The translations under genes and the position numbers were made by a program. The notes beneath the pieces were generated by a model. It did not search any database, had not been told where the DNA came from, and worked only from the letters and a program-made list of their open reading frames with translations. A DNA stretch of 64,000 bases, taken from Candidatus Azophilus lithoversatilis. Lineage in GTDB: Bacteria > Pseudomonadota > Gammaproteobacteria > Pseudomonadales > Azotimanducaceae. Below are positions 35,285 through 43,929 of the stretch, in pieces. The stretch covers positions 62,001 to 126,000 of the forward strand of contig JAQAJJ010000002.1 in NCBI GenBank assembly GCA_028278675.1, read 5' to 3'. Numbering within the stretch: the first letter of the stretch is position 1; each line of letters starts with the position of its first letter.

Positions 35285-35640
35285 TTACTTCAGGACGCGG
35301 CCGACTAGCTTCATGGGACTGCCCCTGACGCCGAACGGATCGATCATTACGAATGCTGGCGCTCGTGTGCTGCATCGGCTTGTGCTCCTCAAGCAATTGC
35401 CGTAGGCGACGGGCTCTCGCTGGGTCTGACTCAACAAAGTGAAACACGATCTCAACGTCGCGCAATCCATCGCGACCAAGGGGGAGCCCTGTTGCCCGCT
35501 CTCGCACTCCCCAGGACCGGCGAAACCGTCTATGAACAACAACCGTCCGTTCCATCGGCTGAGTATTGGAAACCAGCCGTTGAGGTAATGTCGCAGCAAG
35601 CGGTGCTTGCCGGCGGTTTGCTCGTCGAGCGGCTACAGCG
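35285..35640 (-). pseudogene. Three-Cys-motif partner protein TcmP, broken
   Basis: In one minus frame: KHRLLRHYLNGWFPILS..RLLFIDGFAGPGECESGQQGSP, then in a second frame DVEIVFHFVESDPARARRLRQLLEE, then back in the first frame AFVMIDPFGVRGSPMKL. These are consecutive blocks of TcmP, so at least two frameshifts have occurred and the C-terminus is gone. TcmP is typically encoded beside DUF5131 proteins, and the DUF5131 remnant lies next to it here, so a complete two-gene cassette once stood at this site. Confidence 0.75.
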
Positions 35641-35742
35641 GTCTGGTCATTGGGGGGTGCTTGTTGGTCGAGCAGGAATGGACGTCAATTGGGCCGAAGG
35701 ACCGGACCGAGGATATGCCTCGTGCAGGCTGTTCAGGGAGCC

Positions 35743-38076
35743 TCAGGCGGACGGCGTCGGCGATTCCCGAATGGCGGCGTCAAACACTTCAGGGAGGTGC
35801 TCCGCGAAGGTGATGGTCATGTCGTCGCGCACGCTTTCCGGCAGCTTGATGAGGTCCGCTTCGTTGTCCTTGGGCAGCACCACGTGGCGCAGGCCGGCGC
35901 GATGGGCGGCCAGTACCTTCTCCTTGACGCCGCCGACCGGCAGCACCAATCCGGAGAGGGTGAGCTCGCCGGTCATGGCCAAGTTCTTGCGCACGCACTT
36001 GCCGCTGTAGGCGGAGTAGAGGGCGGTGGCCATGGTCACGCCGGCCGAGGGGCCGTCCTTGGGCACGGCGCCGGCCGGCACGTGGATGTGGATGCCGCAG
36101 TCCTCGATGGTGGTGCGTTCCAACCCTAAGGTATCGGCGATGGACCAGATGTAGCTGCGCGCCGCCTTGGCGGACTCCTGCATCACTTGGCCCAAGTGGC
36201 CGGTGAGGGTGATTTTTTCGTCCTTTTGGGTCAGCGCCGCCTCGACGTAGAGCACGTCGCCGCCGGTCTCGGTCCAGGCGAGTCCGGCCGCCACCCCGGG
36301 CGCGATCTGCTCGCGGCTCTTGTCGGACTGGAATTTCTCCGGGCCGAGCAGTTCGCCCAGTTGCTCAAGACCGATTTGGCCTTCCGCATCCTTGGCCGTC
36401 ACCACCTGCCGTGCCCGCTTGCGGGCCAGCCGCCCGATGACCCGCTCCAACTCCCGCACCCCGGCCTCGCGGGTGTAGCGGCGGGTCATGTAGGTGAGCG
36501 CCTCATCGCTGATGTCAAGCTGCGCCTCGCTTAAGCCCGCGTCGGTCTGCTGGCGCGGAATCAGGTACTCGCGAGCGATGGCCCGCTTCTCCGCGTCGCT
36601 GTAGCCGGACAGCTCCAGCACCTCGATGCGGTCGAGCAGCGGCCGCGGAATGCCTTCCAGCGTGTTGGCGGTGGTCAGGAACAGCACCTTGGAGAGGTCG
36701 TAGGGCAGGTTGAGGTAGTTGTCGCGAAACTCCTTGTTCTGCGCCGGGTCAAGAATCTCCATCAACGCCGCCGCCGGGTCGCCGCGAAAATCCCGGCCGA
36801 GCTTGTCGATCTCGTCAAGCATGAGGATCGGATTGGTGACCCCGGCGCGGCGCACGCCCTGCAGGATGCGCCCCGGCATGGCGCCGACGTAGGTGCGGCG
36901 GTGGCCGCGCAGCTCGGATTCGTCGTGCAGGCCGCCGAGGCTCATGCGCTCGAACTTGCGGCCCATGGCCCGGGCAATGGATTGGCCCAGCGAGGTCTTG
37001 CCGACGCCCGGCGGACCGACGAAGCAGAGGATGGGGGCCTTGGCGTCGGGGTTGAGTTGCATGACGGCGAGGGATTCGAGAATCCGCTCCTTGACGTCCT
37101 CCAGTCCGTAGTGGTCCTCGTCGAGCACCGTGCGGGCGTGGTCGAGGTCGAGCTGATCCTCCGTGCTTTCGCTCCACGGCAGTTCGGCCACCAGTTCCAG
37201 GTAGGAGCGGGCGATCTGGTAGTCCGCGGCGTGGTTGGACATGCGCCCCAAGCGCTTCAGCTCCCGGTCCACTTCGGTGCGCACGTTGTCCGGCAGGTGC
37301 GCCTCCTCGATCTGCTTGCGCAGTTCGGCGACGTCCTCGTCGTCCTGCTCACCCAAGGCTTCCTCAATGGCTCGTTTCTGCTGGCGCAGCAGGTGTTCGC
37401 GCTGCTGTTGGTCTATGTCCTCCCGAGCCTGCTGGGCAATTTGCCGCCGCAGTTCAGTGACCTTGAGCTCGTGGCGCAGAATCTCGTGGACGTGCTCCAT
37501 CAAGGCCCGCACGGTGTCGCATTCGAGCACCGCCTGCTCCTGGTCCAGCGGGATGCTGACCAGGTTGGCGACCCGGTACATCTGGATGATCGGGTCGTTG
37601 ATGGAACCGATAAGCTGCTGAAACATCTGATCGCCGTTGTCGCCGCCGTAGAGGTGGGCGATGCGCTTGGACAGTTCCAGGTTTTCGCCGAGCAGCGCGT
37701 CCACATGGGCGGCGTCCTCGCCTGCATCTTCCATCTTGAGTGATGGCAGGCGCTCGTACTCCGCCTCTAGGTAGTCGTCGTGCTGGGCCGCTGGGCGCAG
37801 GCGCACCCGCTCGGCACCCTGCACGATGACCTGGGAGCCCTTGTCGCGCTTCTCGATGTGGTTGATGGTGGAGATGGTGGCGATCTCGAAGAGGTTATCC
37901 CAAGTGGGATCCTCGACGCCCGCCTCCTTCTGGGCGGCGGTGATGATGCGCCGACCGGCTTCGACCCCGGCCTTGACCGCCGCGAGGGATCGTTTGCGGC
38001 CCACGGCCAAGGGAATGACGATCTGCGGAAAGACCACCGTGTTCTTCAACGGCAGCACGGAATAGGTTTCAGCCAT
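35743..38076 (-). CDS. lon: ATP-dependent protease Lon
   Basis: 777 residues. N-terminal substrate domain (YSVLPLKNTVVFPQIVIPL), AAA module with Walker A CFVGPPGVGKTSLG and Walker B ILMLDEIDK, and C-terminal protease with catalytic Ser in PKDGPSAGVTM and Lys in GGVKEKVLAAH. It is the major cytosolic quality-control protease. No clpX neighbour is seen; degraded phage-type genes lie downstream. Confidence 0.98.
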   Translation of the reverse strand: MAETYSVLPLKNTVVFPQIVIPLAVGRKRSLAAVKAGVEAGRRIITAAQKEAGVEDPTWDNLFEIATISTINHIEKRDKGSQVIVQGAERVRLRPAAQHDDYLEAEYERLPSLKMEDAGEDAAHVDALLGENLELSKRIAHLYGGDNGDQMFQQLIGSINDPIIQMYRVANLVSIPLDQEQAVLECDTVRALMEHVHEILRHELKVTELRRQIAQQAREDIDQQQREHLLRQQKRAIEEALGEQDDEDVAELRKQIEEAHLPDNVRTEVDRELKRLGRMSNHAADYQIARSYLELVAELPWSESTEDQLDLDHARTVLDEDHYGLEDVKERILESLAVMQLNPDAKAPILCFVGPPGVGKTSLGQSIARAMGRKFERMSLGGLHDESELRGHRRTYVGAMPGRILQGVRRAGVTNPILMLDEIDKLGRDFRGDPAAALMEILDPAQNKEFRDNYLNLPYDLSKVLFLTTANTLEGIPRPLLDRIEVLELSGYSDAEKRAIAREYLIPRQQTDAGLSEAQLDISDEALTYMTRRYTREAGVRELERVIGRLARKRARQVVTAKDAEGQIGLEQLGELLGPEKFQSDKSREQIAPGVAAGLAWTETGGDVLYVEAALTQKDEKITLTGHLGQVMQESAKAARSYIWSIADTLGLERTTIEDCGIHIHVPAGAVPKDGPSAGVTMATALYSAYSGKCVRKNLAMTGELTLSGLVLPVGGVKEKVLAAHRAGLRHVVLPKDNEADLIKLPESVRDDMTITFAEHLPEVFDAAIRESPTPSA

Positions 38077-38170
38077 GGGGCCTCATCGGGTGTGTTGCAA
38101 TGAACCTATATGGCGACGAATCGCGCCGGATTCAAGTGGGGGAATTGGCGCCCGGCTCACAATGTCCGCG

Positions 38171-39232
38171 CTAAGCCGCCAACTGCTGGGCGCGGGCGGC
38201 CTCCTCGCGCACCAGTTCCGGCGCGCCCAGGGCCTGGCGGTTGAAGCCGATGCGCTTGAACCAGTAGTGCAGCCCCAGGAGGTCGGTGAAGCCCATGCCG
38301 CCATGCACCTCGGTGGCCGTGCGGGCGACGAAGGTGCCCACTTCCGCTAGATGGGCCTTGGCATGGCAGGCGGTCAGGTGGGCCTCCTCCGGCACCTCGC
38401 TCAGGGCATGGCCGGCGTACCAGACCAGCGCCCGGCACGGTTCCAGGTGGGCGGCCATTTCCGCGCACATGTGCTTGACGGCCTGGAAGGAGCCGATGGG
38501 GCGGTTGAATTGCTCGCGCTCCTTGGCGTAGGCGACGGCTTGGTCGAGCATGTTCTGCGCGGCGCCCAGGGTGTCCGCCGCCAGCATCACGCGCCCGGCG
38601 TCCAGCACTGCCTGTAAGTGGGCCGGATCGGTGCTCAAAGGGATGGCGGGGCAATCGTTGAACACCAACTCTCCAGTGGGCCGAGTTTTTTCCACGGTCG
38701 CCAACGGCCGATGCTCAAGATCGCTGGCGCAGACCAAGTGAAGGCCCCGGTTCGAGTCCGCCACTAGATATTCGTCCGCGCCGTAGTCCAAGACGTAGAG
38801 CGCCTTGCCGTTGAGCTTGCCATCAGAGGCGCGGACGCCCGCCTCGGCCCGGGCGGCGATGGCCTCGCCCAAGGCGATGCCCATGCGTAGATCGCCTGCG
38901 GCCAAGCGCTCCAGGCGTTCGCCTTGGCCACCGGCCAGCAACAGCGCGGTTGGCCCCATCACCGCGGAGCCAAGGAAGGGGCTCGGCGTCGCGTGGTGGC
39001 CCAGGCATTCGGCGGCGATGGCCGCATCCAGGGGCTTGAGCCCCACCCCGCCGTGCGCCTCCGGCGCCAGCAGCGCACAGACGCCGAGTTCAGCCAGTTC
39101 GGCCCACACCGCGCTCGCGGATTCCTCCCCGGCCGCGATGCGCCGCACCCGTTCCAAGCCGACCTGTTCGGCGAGAAAGGCGTTGAGCGTATCTTGAAAC
39201 AGGGTTTGCTCTTCGGAGAGTCCGAAATCCAT
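38171..39232 (-). CDS. Acyl-CoA dehydrogenase family protein (subunit-like)
   Basis: 353 residues: N-terminal EEQTLFQDTLNAFLAEQ, middle LGELVF-type strand (TGELVFNDCPAIPL), C-terminal AYAKEREQFNRPIGSFQAVKH and TEVHGGMGFTDLLGLHYWFKR. The canonical catalytic Glu of the YEGT motif is absent. It lies about 110 bases downstream of a second, longer ACAD on the same strand. Paired short and long ACADs commonly form alpha2-beta2 enzymes for branched or ring-containing acyl-CoAs; that is inferred here. Confidence 0.85.
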   Translation of the reverse strand: MDFGLSEEQTLFQDTLNAFLAEQVGLERVRRIAAGEESASAVWAELAELGVCALLAPEAHGGVGLKPLDAAIAAECLGHHATPSPFLGSAVMGPTALLLAGGQGERLERLAAGDLRMGIALGEAIAARAEAGVRASDGKLNGKALYVLDYGADEYLVADSNRGLHLVCASDLEHRPLATVEKTRPTGELVFNDCPAIPLSTDPAHLQAVLDAGRVMLAADTLGAAQNMLDQAVAYAKEREQFNRPIGSFQAVKHMCAEMAAHLEPCRALVWYAGHALSEVPEEAHLTACHAKAHLAEVGTFVARTATEVHGGMGFTDLLGLHYWFKRIGFNRQALGAPELVREEAARAQQLAA

Positions 39233-39341
39233 GGCGATGCTCCCTAAGCCACTAGATTCCTTGATCGCGGGTCAAGATTGCCACATGAGCCAACTCTTGC
39301 GCCCGGCGCCCGGCGACTCGTTGGTCTGAGGCATCGCCCCG

Positions 39342-40544
39342 TTAGGCCGTAGCCGCGGCTTTCGCAGCGACCTTGGGCTCCCGCGGCAGCCCCAGCCCCC
39401 GCTCGCTGATGATGTTCTTCTGTATCTGCGAGGTGCCGCCGCCGATGATCAGGCCCAAGTAGTACATGTAGTGCGTCTGCCAATTACCGTGATCGCGCAA
39501 ATAGGGGTTTTTGCCGTAAGCGAGTCCTAACTCACCCATGGCGTCGATGCCCAGTTGCTCCAGCTCGTGGCGCAGTTCCGTGCCTTGCAGCTTGACCACC
39601 ATGCGGGCGAGGCTGGCGTCCTTTTGGTTGATGCGGGCGGAGAGGATGCGCATGTCATTGAAGCCGAGCGCCATCACCCGGCCCTGAATGCGCATCAGCC
39701 GGTCGCGGTAGGCGGGCAGGTCGATGACCCGGCGCCCGTCGATGGTCTCGCTGTGCATCAGCTTGATGAGCGCGTTGAGCCTTGAGAGCATGATGTTGGG
39801 ATCGCCCAAGGAATCCCGCTCGTGGCGCAGAATGGCGTTGGCCACCTGCCAGCCCTCGCCCCGGGTGCCGACGATCTGCTGCTTGGGCACCCGAACGTCG
39901 GTGAAGAAGACCTCGTTGAAGTTGGCCGCTCCGGTCATGTCCACCAAGGGCCGGATTTCGATGCCGGGGGTGTCCATGCGGAACAGCAGGAAGGAGATGC
40001 CTTGGTGCTTGGGCGCATCCGGCTCGGTGCGCACCAGGCAGAAGATCCAATCTGCCAGATGCGCGGTGCTGGTCCAGATTTTCTGCCCGTTGACCACCCA
40101 CTCGTCGCCGTCGAGCACCGCCGCGGTGCGCAGGCTGGCCAGGTCGCTGCCCGCGCCCGGCTCCGAGTAGCCTTGGCACCACACCATCTCGCCGTGGATG
40201 GTGGGCCGGATGAAGGTCTGCTTCTGCTCTTCCGACCCCACCTCAAGCAGCGTCGGCACCAGCATGGAGATGCCCTGCCCGCCCAACCCCTGGCTGACTT
40301 GGGCATTGGCGAACTCCTCGGCAATGATGCGCGAGGCCAGCACGTCGGGCTCGGCCCCAAAGCCGCCGTAGGCCTCAGGAATGGTGCGCGCCGCATAACC
40401 GTGCTCGATCAGTAGCTTCTGCCAGTCAAGCACCGCCTTGGAGCGCATGTTTCCCCCCTTGGGGGCTTGGTCGCGGTGGGCGCTGATGAAGTCGCGCACC
40501 TCGGTGCGAATGGCCTCGTACTCGGCCCCGTAGGAAAGGTCCAT
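39342..40544 (-). CDS. Acyl-CoA dehydrogenase (FadE-type)
   Basis: 400 residues: FAD/substrate segments YSEPGAGSDLASLRT, WVVNGQKIWTS and SFLLFRMDTPGIEIRP. At the position of the usual YEGTxQIQ the sequence is IGGGTSQIQKNII, so the canonical Glu is Gly; a candidate alternative base is the Glu of RHERDSLGD. It would form a heteromer with the downstream ACAD and oxidise an acyl-CoA at the alpha-beta bond, passing electrons to ETF. Confidence 0.88.
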   Translation of the reverse strand: MDLSYGAEYEAIRTEVRDFISAHRDQAPKGGNMRSKAVLDWQKLLIEHGYAARTIPEAYGGFGAEPDVLASRIIAEEFANAQVSQGLGGQGISMLVPTLLEVGSEEQKQTFIRPTIHGEMVWCQGYSEPGAGSDLASLRTAAVLDGDEWVVNGQKIWTSTAHLADWIFCLVRTEPDAPKHQGISFLLFRMDTPGIEIRPLVDMTGAANFNEVFFTDVRVPKQQIVGTRGEGWQVANAILRHERDSLGDPNIMLSRLNALIKLMHSETIDGRRVIDLPAYRDRLMRIQGRVMALGFNDMRILSARINQKDASLARMVVKLQGTELRHELEQLGIDAMGELGLAYGKNPYLRDHGNWQTHYMYYLGLIIGGGTSQIQKNIISERGLGLPREPKVAAKAAATA

Positions 40545-40659
40545 GGGCGTCCTTGGCTGGTGATTGGCGGAATGTGGATGCTATCAGATTCGGATGGGGG
40601 AACCGGAAGGGCTGGGGATCAATGGGCTGGGGATCAATGTCGAACAGGGATCCTCGGCC

Positions 40660-40700
40660 CAGCAGGAGTTTCGCGCAGTGAAACTACAACGCGACCGTTG
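40660..40700. repeat. REP-like palindrome
   Basis: GGAGTTTCGCGCAGTGAAACTACAACGCGACCG, a variant of the type A repeat, lies between an ACAD start and a DUF2188 gene that is on the same strand. Confidence 0.65.
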
Positions 40701-40789
40701 GGCCGCTGTGCGTTCGCGCTGCGGCTAGGTCGGGAGCGAGAACGCTATGTGGTGGTACCCCAACCGTGGTGCTTTCCGCTGACGGGGGC

Positions 40790-41038
40790 TTAGTGTTCCG
40801 TATCCCGAGGCGGCAAGGGGTCATTGCCAGGGGCGATAGTGTCCTTGCTCCTAATGCGCCCATCCATCCCCATCGTTGTGAGTTCTCCTCCGCCTTTTTT
40901 TTGGAGCAGTTCCTTGGCTGAATCGAGCGCATCGCGCTGGGTGGAGTGTACGCTGGATGGACGACTCGCGTCGTTGCGCTTGTTGGCCCATTGGCCATCT
41001 GGCCGACGGTAAACCGTACGGTCTTGATCCTTGCTCAT
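40790..41038 (-). CDS. DUF2188 small protein
   Basis: 82 residues from MSKDQDRTVYRRPDGQWANKR, matching DUF2188 proteins (VYRRPDGxWANK..A..STQxDAxDSAKELL..GGGEL). The track adds 11 residues upstream. The function of the family is unknown; members are short, basic and often near mobile or phage-derived genes. The 270 bases between it and the DUF4143 gene show no convincing CDS. Confidence 0.8.
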   Translation of the reverse strand: MSKDQDRTVYRRPDGQWANKRNDASRPSSVHSTQRDALDSAKELLQKKGGGELTTMGMDGRIRSKDTIAPGNDPLPPRDTEH

Positions 41039-41310
41039 GTATGGCTCCGATGTTAGTGGTTGCGTTAACACCGATACCTTTGGTCAGGATCTCGGTTTTC
41101 AAGGTCTGCATGTGAAATTCCTTCATCGAGGAGCGGTCGAGCAGCACGGCGGGGTCATCGCCCAGGGGCATATGCTCCCGCATTCAGTACAACCCGAATG
41201 CTGCCAGAAGCTACGCCGCCCCCCAAACCGAGCTACAAGCTGTCAGATTCAGTCGCGGCTATCGGAAGGCCGGGAGACAAGTTCGAACCCAATTCCTCGT
41301 CATTCGGCAC

Positions 41311-42717
41311 CTAGGGGCTTCTGCCGCCAGAGTTCAGAATTCCCCCCACGATGTTTTGCAGGCGCTCGACCAGATAGAGCGGCAGGGACACAAGCCAGTA
41401 GTGGACCAGGCGGGAGGAGTTTTTGGTGCGCACTTGCGCCTGCACCTTCTGGAGGCTTGGCGGAGAGGCGTCAAACCGAACCGCCAAGGTGGTTTCTTTC
41501 TCCGCTACGAACTGGTGCAGCGATTTGAGGGTGCCGGCGCGGCCTGCTTTAACCTCTATTGGCACAATCTGACCCGCCAGTTCGACCACATAGTCCACCT
41601 CTGCGTTGTTGGACCGGCCCTCGCGCAGCCAGTAGGTGAGTTCGCGATTGGGTCGCCGGGCCAGCAGGTACTGAAGGTGCTGGCCGATGAATTGTTCGGC
41701 GCTGGTGCCAGAGTTGACTAAATCGGTGGTTCCGGTGGCCTGAATCGTTTCCCACCCGACGCCGCAGATCGCGTTCATCAGCCCAACGTCCAGAAAGAGC
41801 AGTTTATAGACGTTCTCTTTGAGGTCAGCCTCTAGCGGCAGGCCGGAACAGGCACTGTGGGTCACCTTGGCAACAACCCGAGCCATTGCCAACAAGTCGA
41901 TGTCGCGGCGAATGGTTGCGCTCTGGTCGTTTGGCGAGATGTTGCTGAACTTCACCTTGCGGCCGGGCTGGCGGGCCGCGAAGTTGAAAACGCGCAGCAT
42001 CCGTGTCATGTCGCGGCGAGCGGCGTATTTGGGGAAGTCATCGCGATAGGCGTCAATGATGTTGGCGTGGATGCCGCTGACATCGCGCAGACTGCCGGAA
42101 TCGGCGAAGACGCGCACGGCCTCGGGCATGCCGCCGACATATTGATACAGCCGGAGGTGCTCCAAAAGGCGCTCATGGACTACTTTCGGAATTGGGGTGT
42201 TGTGCCCAATGGGCCACTCAAACTGGTCAATGGTGCGGGCGAGCCCGCCCTTGCCGATGCCGTTCAGGAACTCTGTGAAGGTCATGGGCCCGACTTGGAG
42301 GTACTCCACCCGGCCTACTGGCATGGAGAAGGCGTGATTCGCCAACGCAAACTCCATCAGCGACCCGGCGGCCATGACGGGTAGGCGGGGCATTTCCTCT
42401 AGAAAGTACCGCAACGATGCGATGGCGGCGGGCACGGCCTGAATCTCGTCGAGGAAGAGAATGCCTTCAGCCGACAATGGCGCATCGAGAATGCTATGGA
42501 GCATGTTCACAATGGCCAACGGATCGTTGCTCGCAAATGCCTCACCGAGGTATGGATGCCGTTCCAGATTGATGGCGGACAGGCTTCTGCCCTCTTCCTT
42601 GGCGAGCAGTTCCACCAACGTGGACTTGCCGACCTGCCGTGCCCCACGAATCACCAATGGTTTGCGCCGCCGGGAGTGCAGCCAAGTGCTAAGGTCTATC
42701 GATTGGTGTCTGTCCAT
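41311..42717 (-). CDS. DUF4143-type AAA+ ATPase
   Basis: 468 residues from MDRHQSIDLS at 42717. Walker A IRGARQVGKSTL, Walker B ILFLDEIQA, sensor region MAAGSLMEFA, and the C-terminal DUF4143 domain with a PD-(D/E)xK-like strand (NAEVDYVVELAGQIVPIEVKAG). Such proteins are common stand-alone accessory ATPases; their role is unsettled. A large hairpin lies just upstream, and DUF2188 lies downstream. Confidence 0.9.
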   Translation of the reverse strand: MDRHQSIDLSTWLHSRRRKPLVIRGARQVGKSTLVELLAKEEGRSLSAINLERHPYLGEAFASNDPLAIVNMLHSILDAPLSAEGILFLDEIQAVPAAIASLRYFLEEMPRLPVMAAGSLMEFALANHAFSMPVGRVEYLQVGPMTFTEFLNGIGKGGLARTIDQFEWPIGHNTPIPKVVHERLLEHLRLYQYVGGMPEAVRVFADSGSLRDVSGIHANIIDAYRDDFPKYAARRDMTRMLRVFNFAARQPGRKVKFSNISPNDQSATIRRDIDLLAMARVVAKVTHSACSGLPLEADLKENVYKLLFLDVGLMNAICGVGWETIQATGTTDLVNSGTSAEQFIGQHLQYLLARRPNRELTYWLREGRSNNAEVDYVVELAGQIVPIEVKAGRAGTLKSLHQFVAEKETTLAVRFDASPPSLQKVQAQVRTKNSSRLVHYWLVSLPLYLVERLQNIVGGILNSGGRSP

Positions 42718-42733
42718 GTTCAGGGTATACGTC

Positions 42734-42780
42734 AACAGGGGCCAAAAATCCATCTTTTAATATGATTTTTGACCCCTGTT
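42734..42780. promoter_or_regulatory. 17-bp-arm inverted repeat upstream of the DUF4143 gene
   Basis: AACAGGGGCCAAAAATC and GATTTTTGACCCCTGTT are complementary with one mismatch, around a 13-base AT-rich loop. It begins 17 bases upstream of the ATG, so it overlaps the expected promoter or 5' leader. It could be an operator, an mRNA hairpin or the trace of a miniature element. Confidence 0.75.
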
Positions 42781-42814
42781 TTCGTATCTTAGAGCACATG
42801 ATGGCGATCCAGCA

Positions 42815-42905
42815 CTAGACTCCAAGGCAAGGGCGGGATGCCCTCGAGCTGGGGGATGGATTCGAGCGGAGCCCGGACTTAAGGGCATCTTGCCCTCACG
42901 CCATA
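42815..42905. repeat. Type B palindromes (GGGC..GCCC)
   Basis: AAGGGCGGGATGCCCTCG near 42830 and AAGGGCATCTTGCCCTC near 42880 face each other in the gap between the DUF4143 operator and the VOC gene. Similar sequences recur at 19183 and near 51700 and 51790. Confidence 0.6.
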
Positions 42906-42916
42906 CGAAACCGCTC

Positions 42917-43333
42917 TCACTCGTTGTCGAGGTATTCGGCCTTGAAGGCGTCGGACGGTTCGATTGGCATCCCAACGTCAACGAGCACACCGTTGGGATC
43001 CACGCACATGAAGTGTCTTTGTCCGTATTCCTCGTCCGCAATGCGCGCCACTAAGTCCGCTCTGTCCTGGAACTTCGAATAGACGGCTTCGACGTCTTCG
43101 ACCTCCAACGCCAGGCTGACGCCTTTGGCAATGGCCCGAAACGCTGGGGGGATGAGTTCGTGGTCGTAGCGCTGGACACCCAATTCAAGTTCTCCGTTGG
43201 CGCCCCCTGCCAAGTTGACGAACCAGTCACTGTCGAACTCGACTTGGAAGCCCAACAGCCGACAATAGAAGTCCTTCGTCTCTTCGAGTTTTTCCGAGTA
43301 GATCACCGGAAACAGCCTCGCAAGTTTCGTCAC
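42917..43333 (-). CDS. VOC-superfamily (glyoxalase-like) protein
   Basis: 138 residues with the paired beta-alpha-beta-beta-beta modules: ETKDFYCRLLGFQVEFDSDWFV and VSLALEVEDVEAVYSKF..RHFMCVDPNGVLVDVG. Metal ligands could include the Glu in NGELELGVQ and a C-terminal Asp/Glu. The family includes glyoxalase, dioxygenases and resistance proteins; the substrate cannot be predicted. Confidence 0.85.
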   Translation of the reverse strand: MTKLARLFPVIYSEKLEETKDFYCRLLGFQVEFDSDWFVNLAGGANGELELGVQRYDHELIPPAFRAIAKGVSLALEVEDVEAVYSKFQDRADLVARIADEEYGQRHFMCVDPNGVLVDVGMPIEPSDAFKAEYLDNE

Positions 43334-43489
43334 TCAACACCTCGTTCCTAAATGCTTCACCTTCGCAGCTTACACGGGAGGGCCTCCCGGAACACCGCAG
43401 AGATTCCTGACGGTATCATCACACGTCCACACCTCGAGTAGGAAGCCAGTCAATGACTCCCTCTGATGCACGGGTGCCCACCCAACCGA

Positions 43490-43816
43490 ATGCAGGCGCA
43501 GCAAGTGGTTCTTGAGTTGGCGTTGCTGGACGTGAAGCCCGGCGAGGAAAACGACTTCGAGGCGGCGTTCGCCCGTGCCCAGTCGATCATCGCGTCGATG
43601 GGCGGCTACATTTCCCACGAACTGCAGCGCTGCGTGGAGAATCCCAGCCGGTACGTTTTGCTGGTTCGCTGGGAAACGCTGTCCGACCACACGGAAGGGT
43701 TTCGAGGCTCCCGCGAGTACCAGGAGTGGAAGCGGCTGCTGCACCACTTCTATGACCCATTCCCCACCGTGGAGCACTTCGAATTGGTCGAGCGCGGCAC
43801 AGCGAAGGTGGCGTGA
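43490..43816 (+). CDS. Antibiotic-biosynthesis-monooxygenase (ABM) domain protein
   Basis: 108 residues from MQAQQVVLEL (ATG 43490; ATG 43466 also possible). ABM pattern: LLDVKPGEENDFEAAFARAQ..CVENPSRYVLLVRWETLSDHTEGFRGS..LLHHFYDP. It lacks the full IsdG N-W-H triad as placed in 28997-29335, so a haem role is not implied. It stands alone, upstream of the PLP enzyme. Confidence 0.8.
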   Translation: MQAQQVVLELALLDVKPGEENDFEAAFARAQSIIASMGGYISHELQRCVENPSRYVLLVRWETLSDHTEGFRGSREYQEWKRLLHHFYDPFPTVEHFELVERGTAKVA

Positions 43817-43929
43817 TCCGGCTAAGGCCGGTCCAACGGGGTTGATCTAACGCGCCCCTGGGGGGTGGCGCTGCGCGGAGTCTGTCACCGTGGACTATGA
43901 TGGCCCGCTCCACCCAAGGATCCTGTGGC

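Noticed and set aside
40851-41183. Minus ORF MREHMPLGDDPAVLLD.. upstream of DUF2188
   Set aside because: Its second half is out of frame with the real DUF2188 gene, and the first part is too short to support a function.
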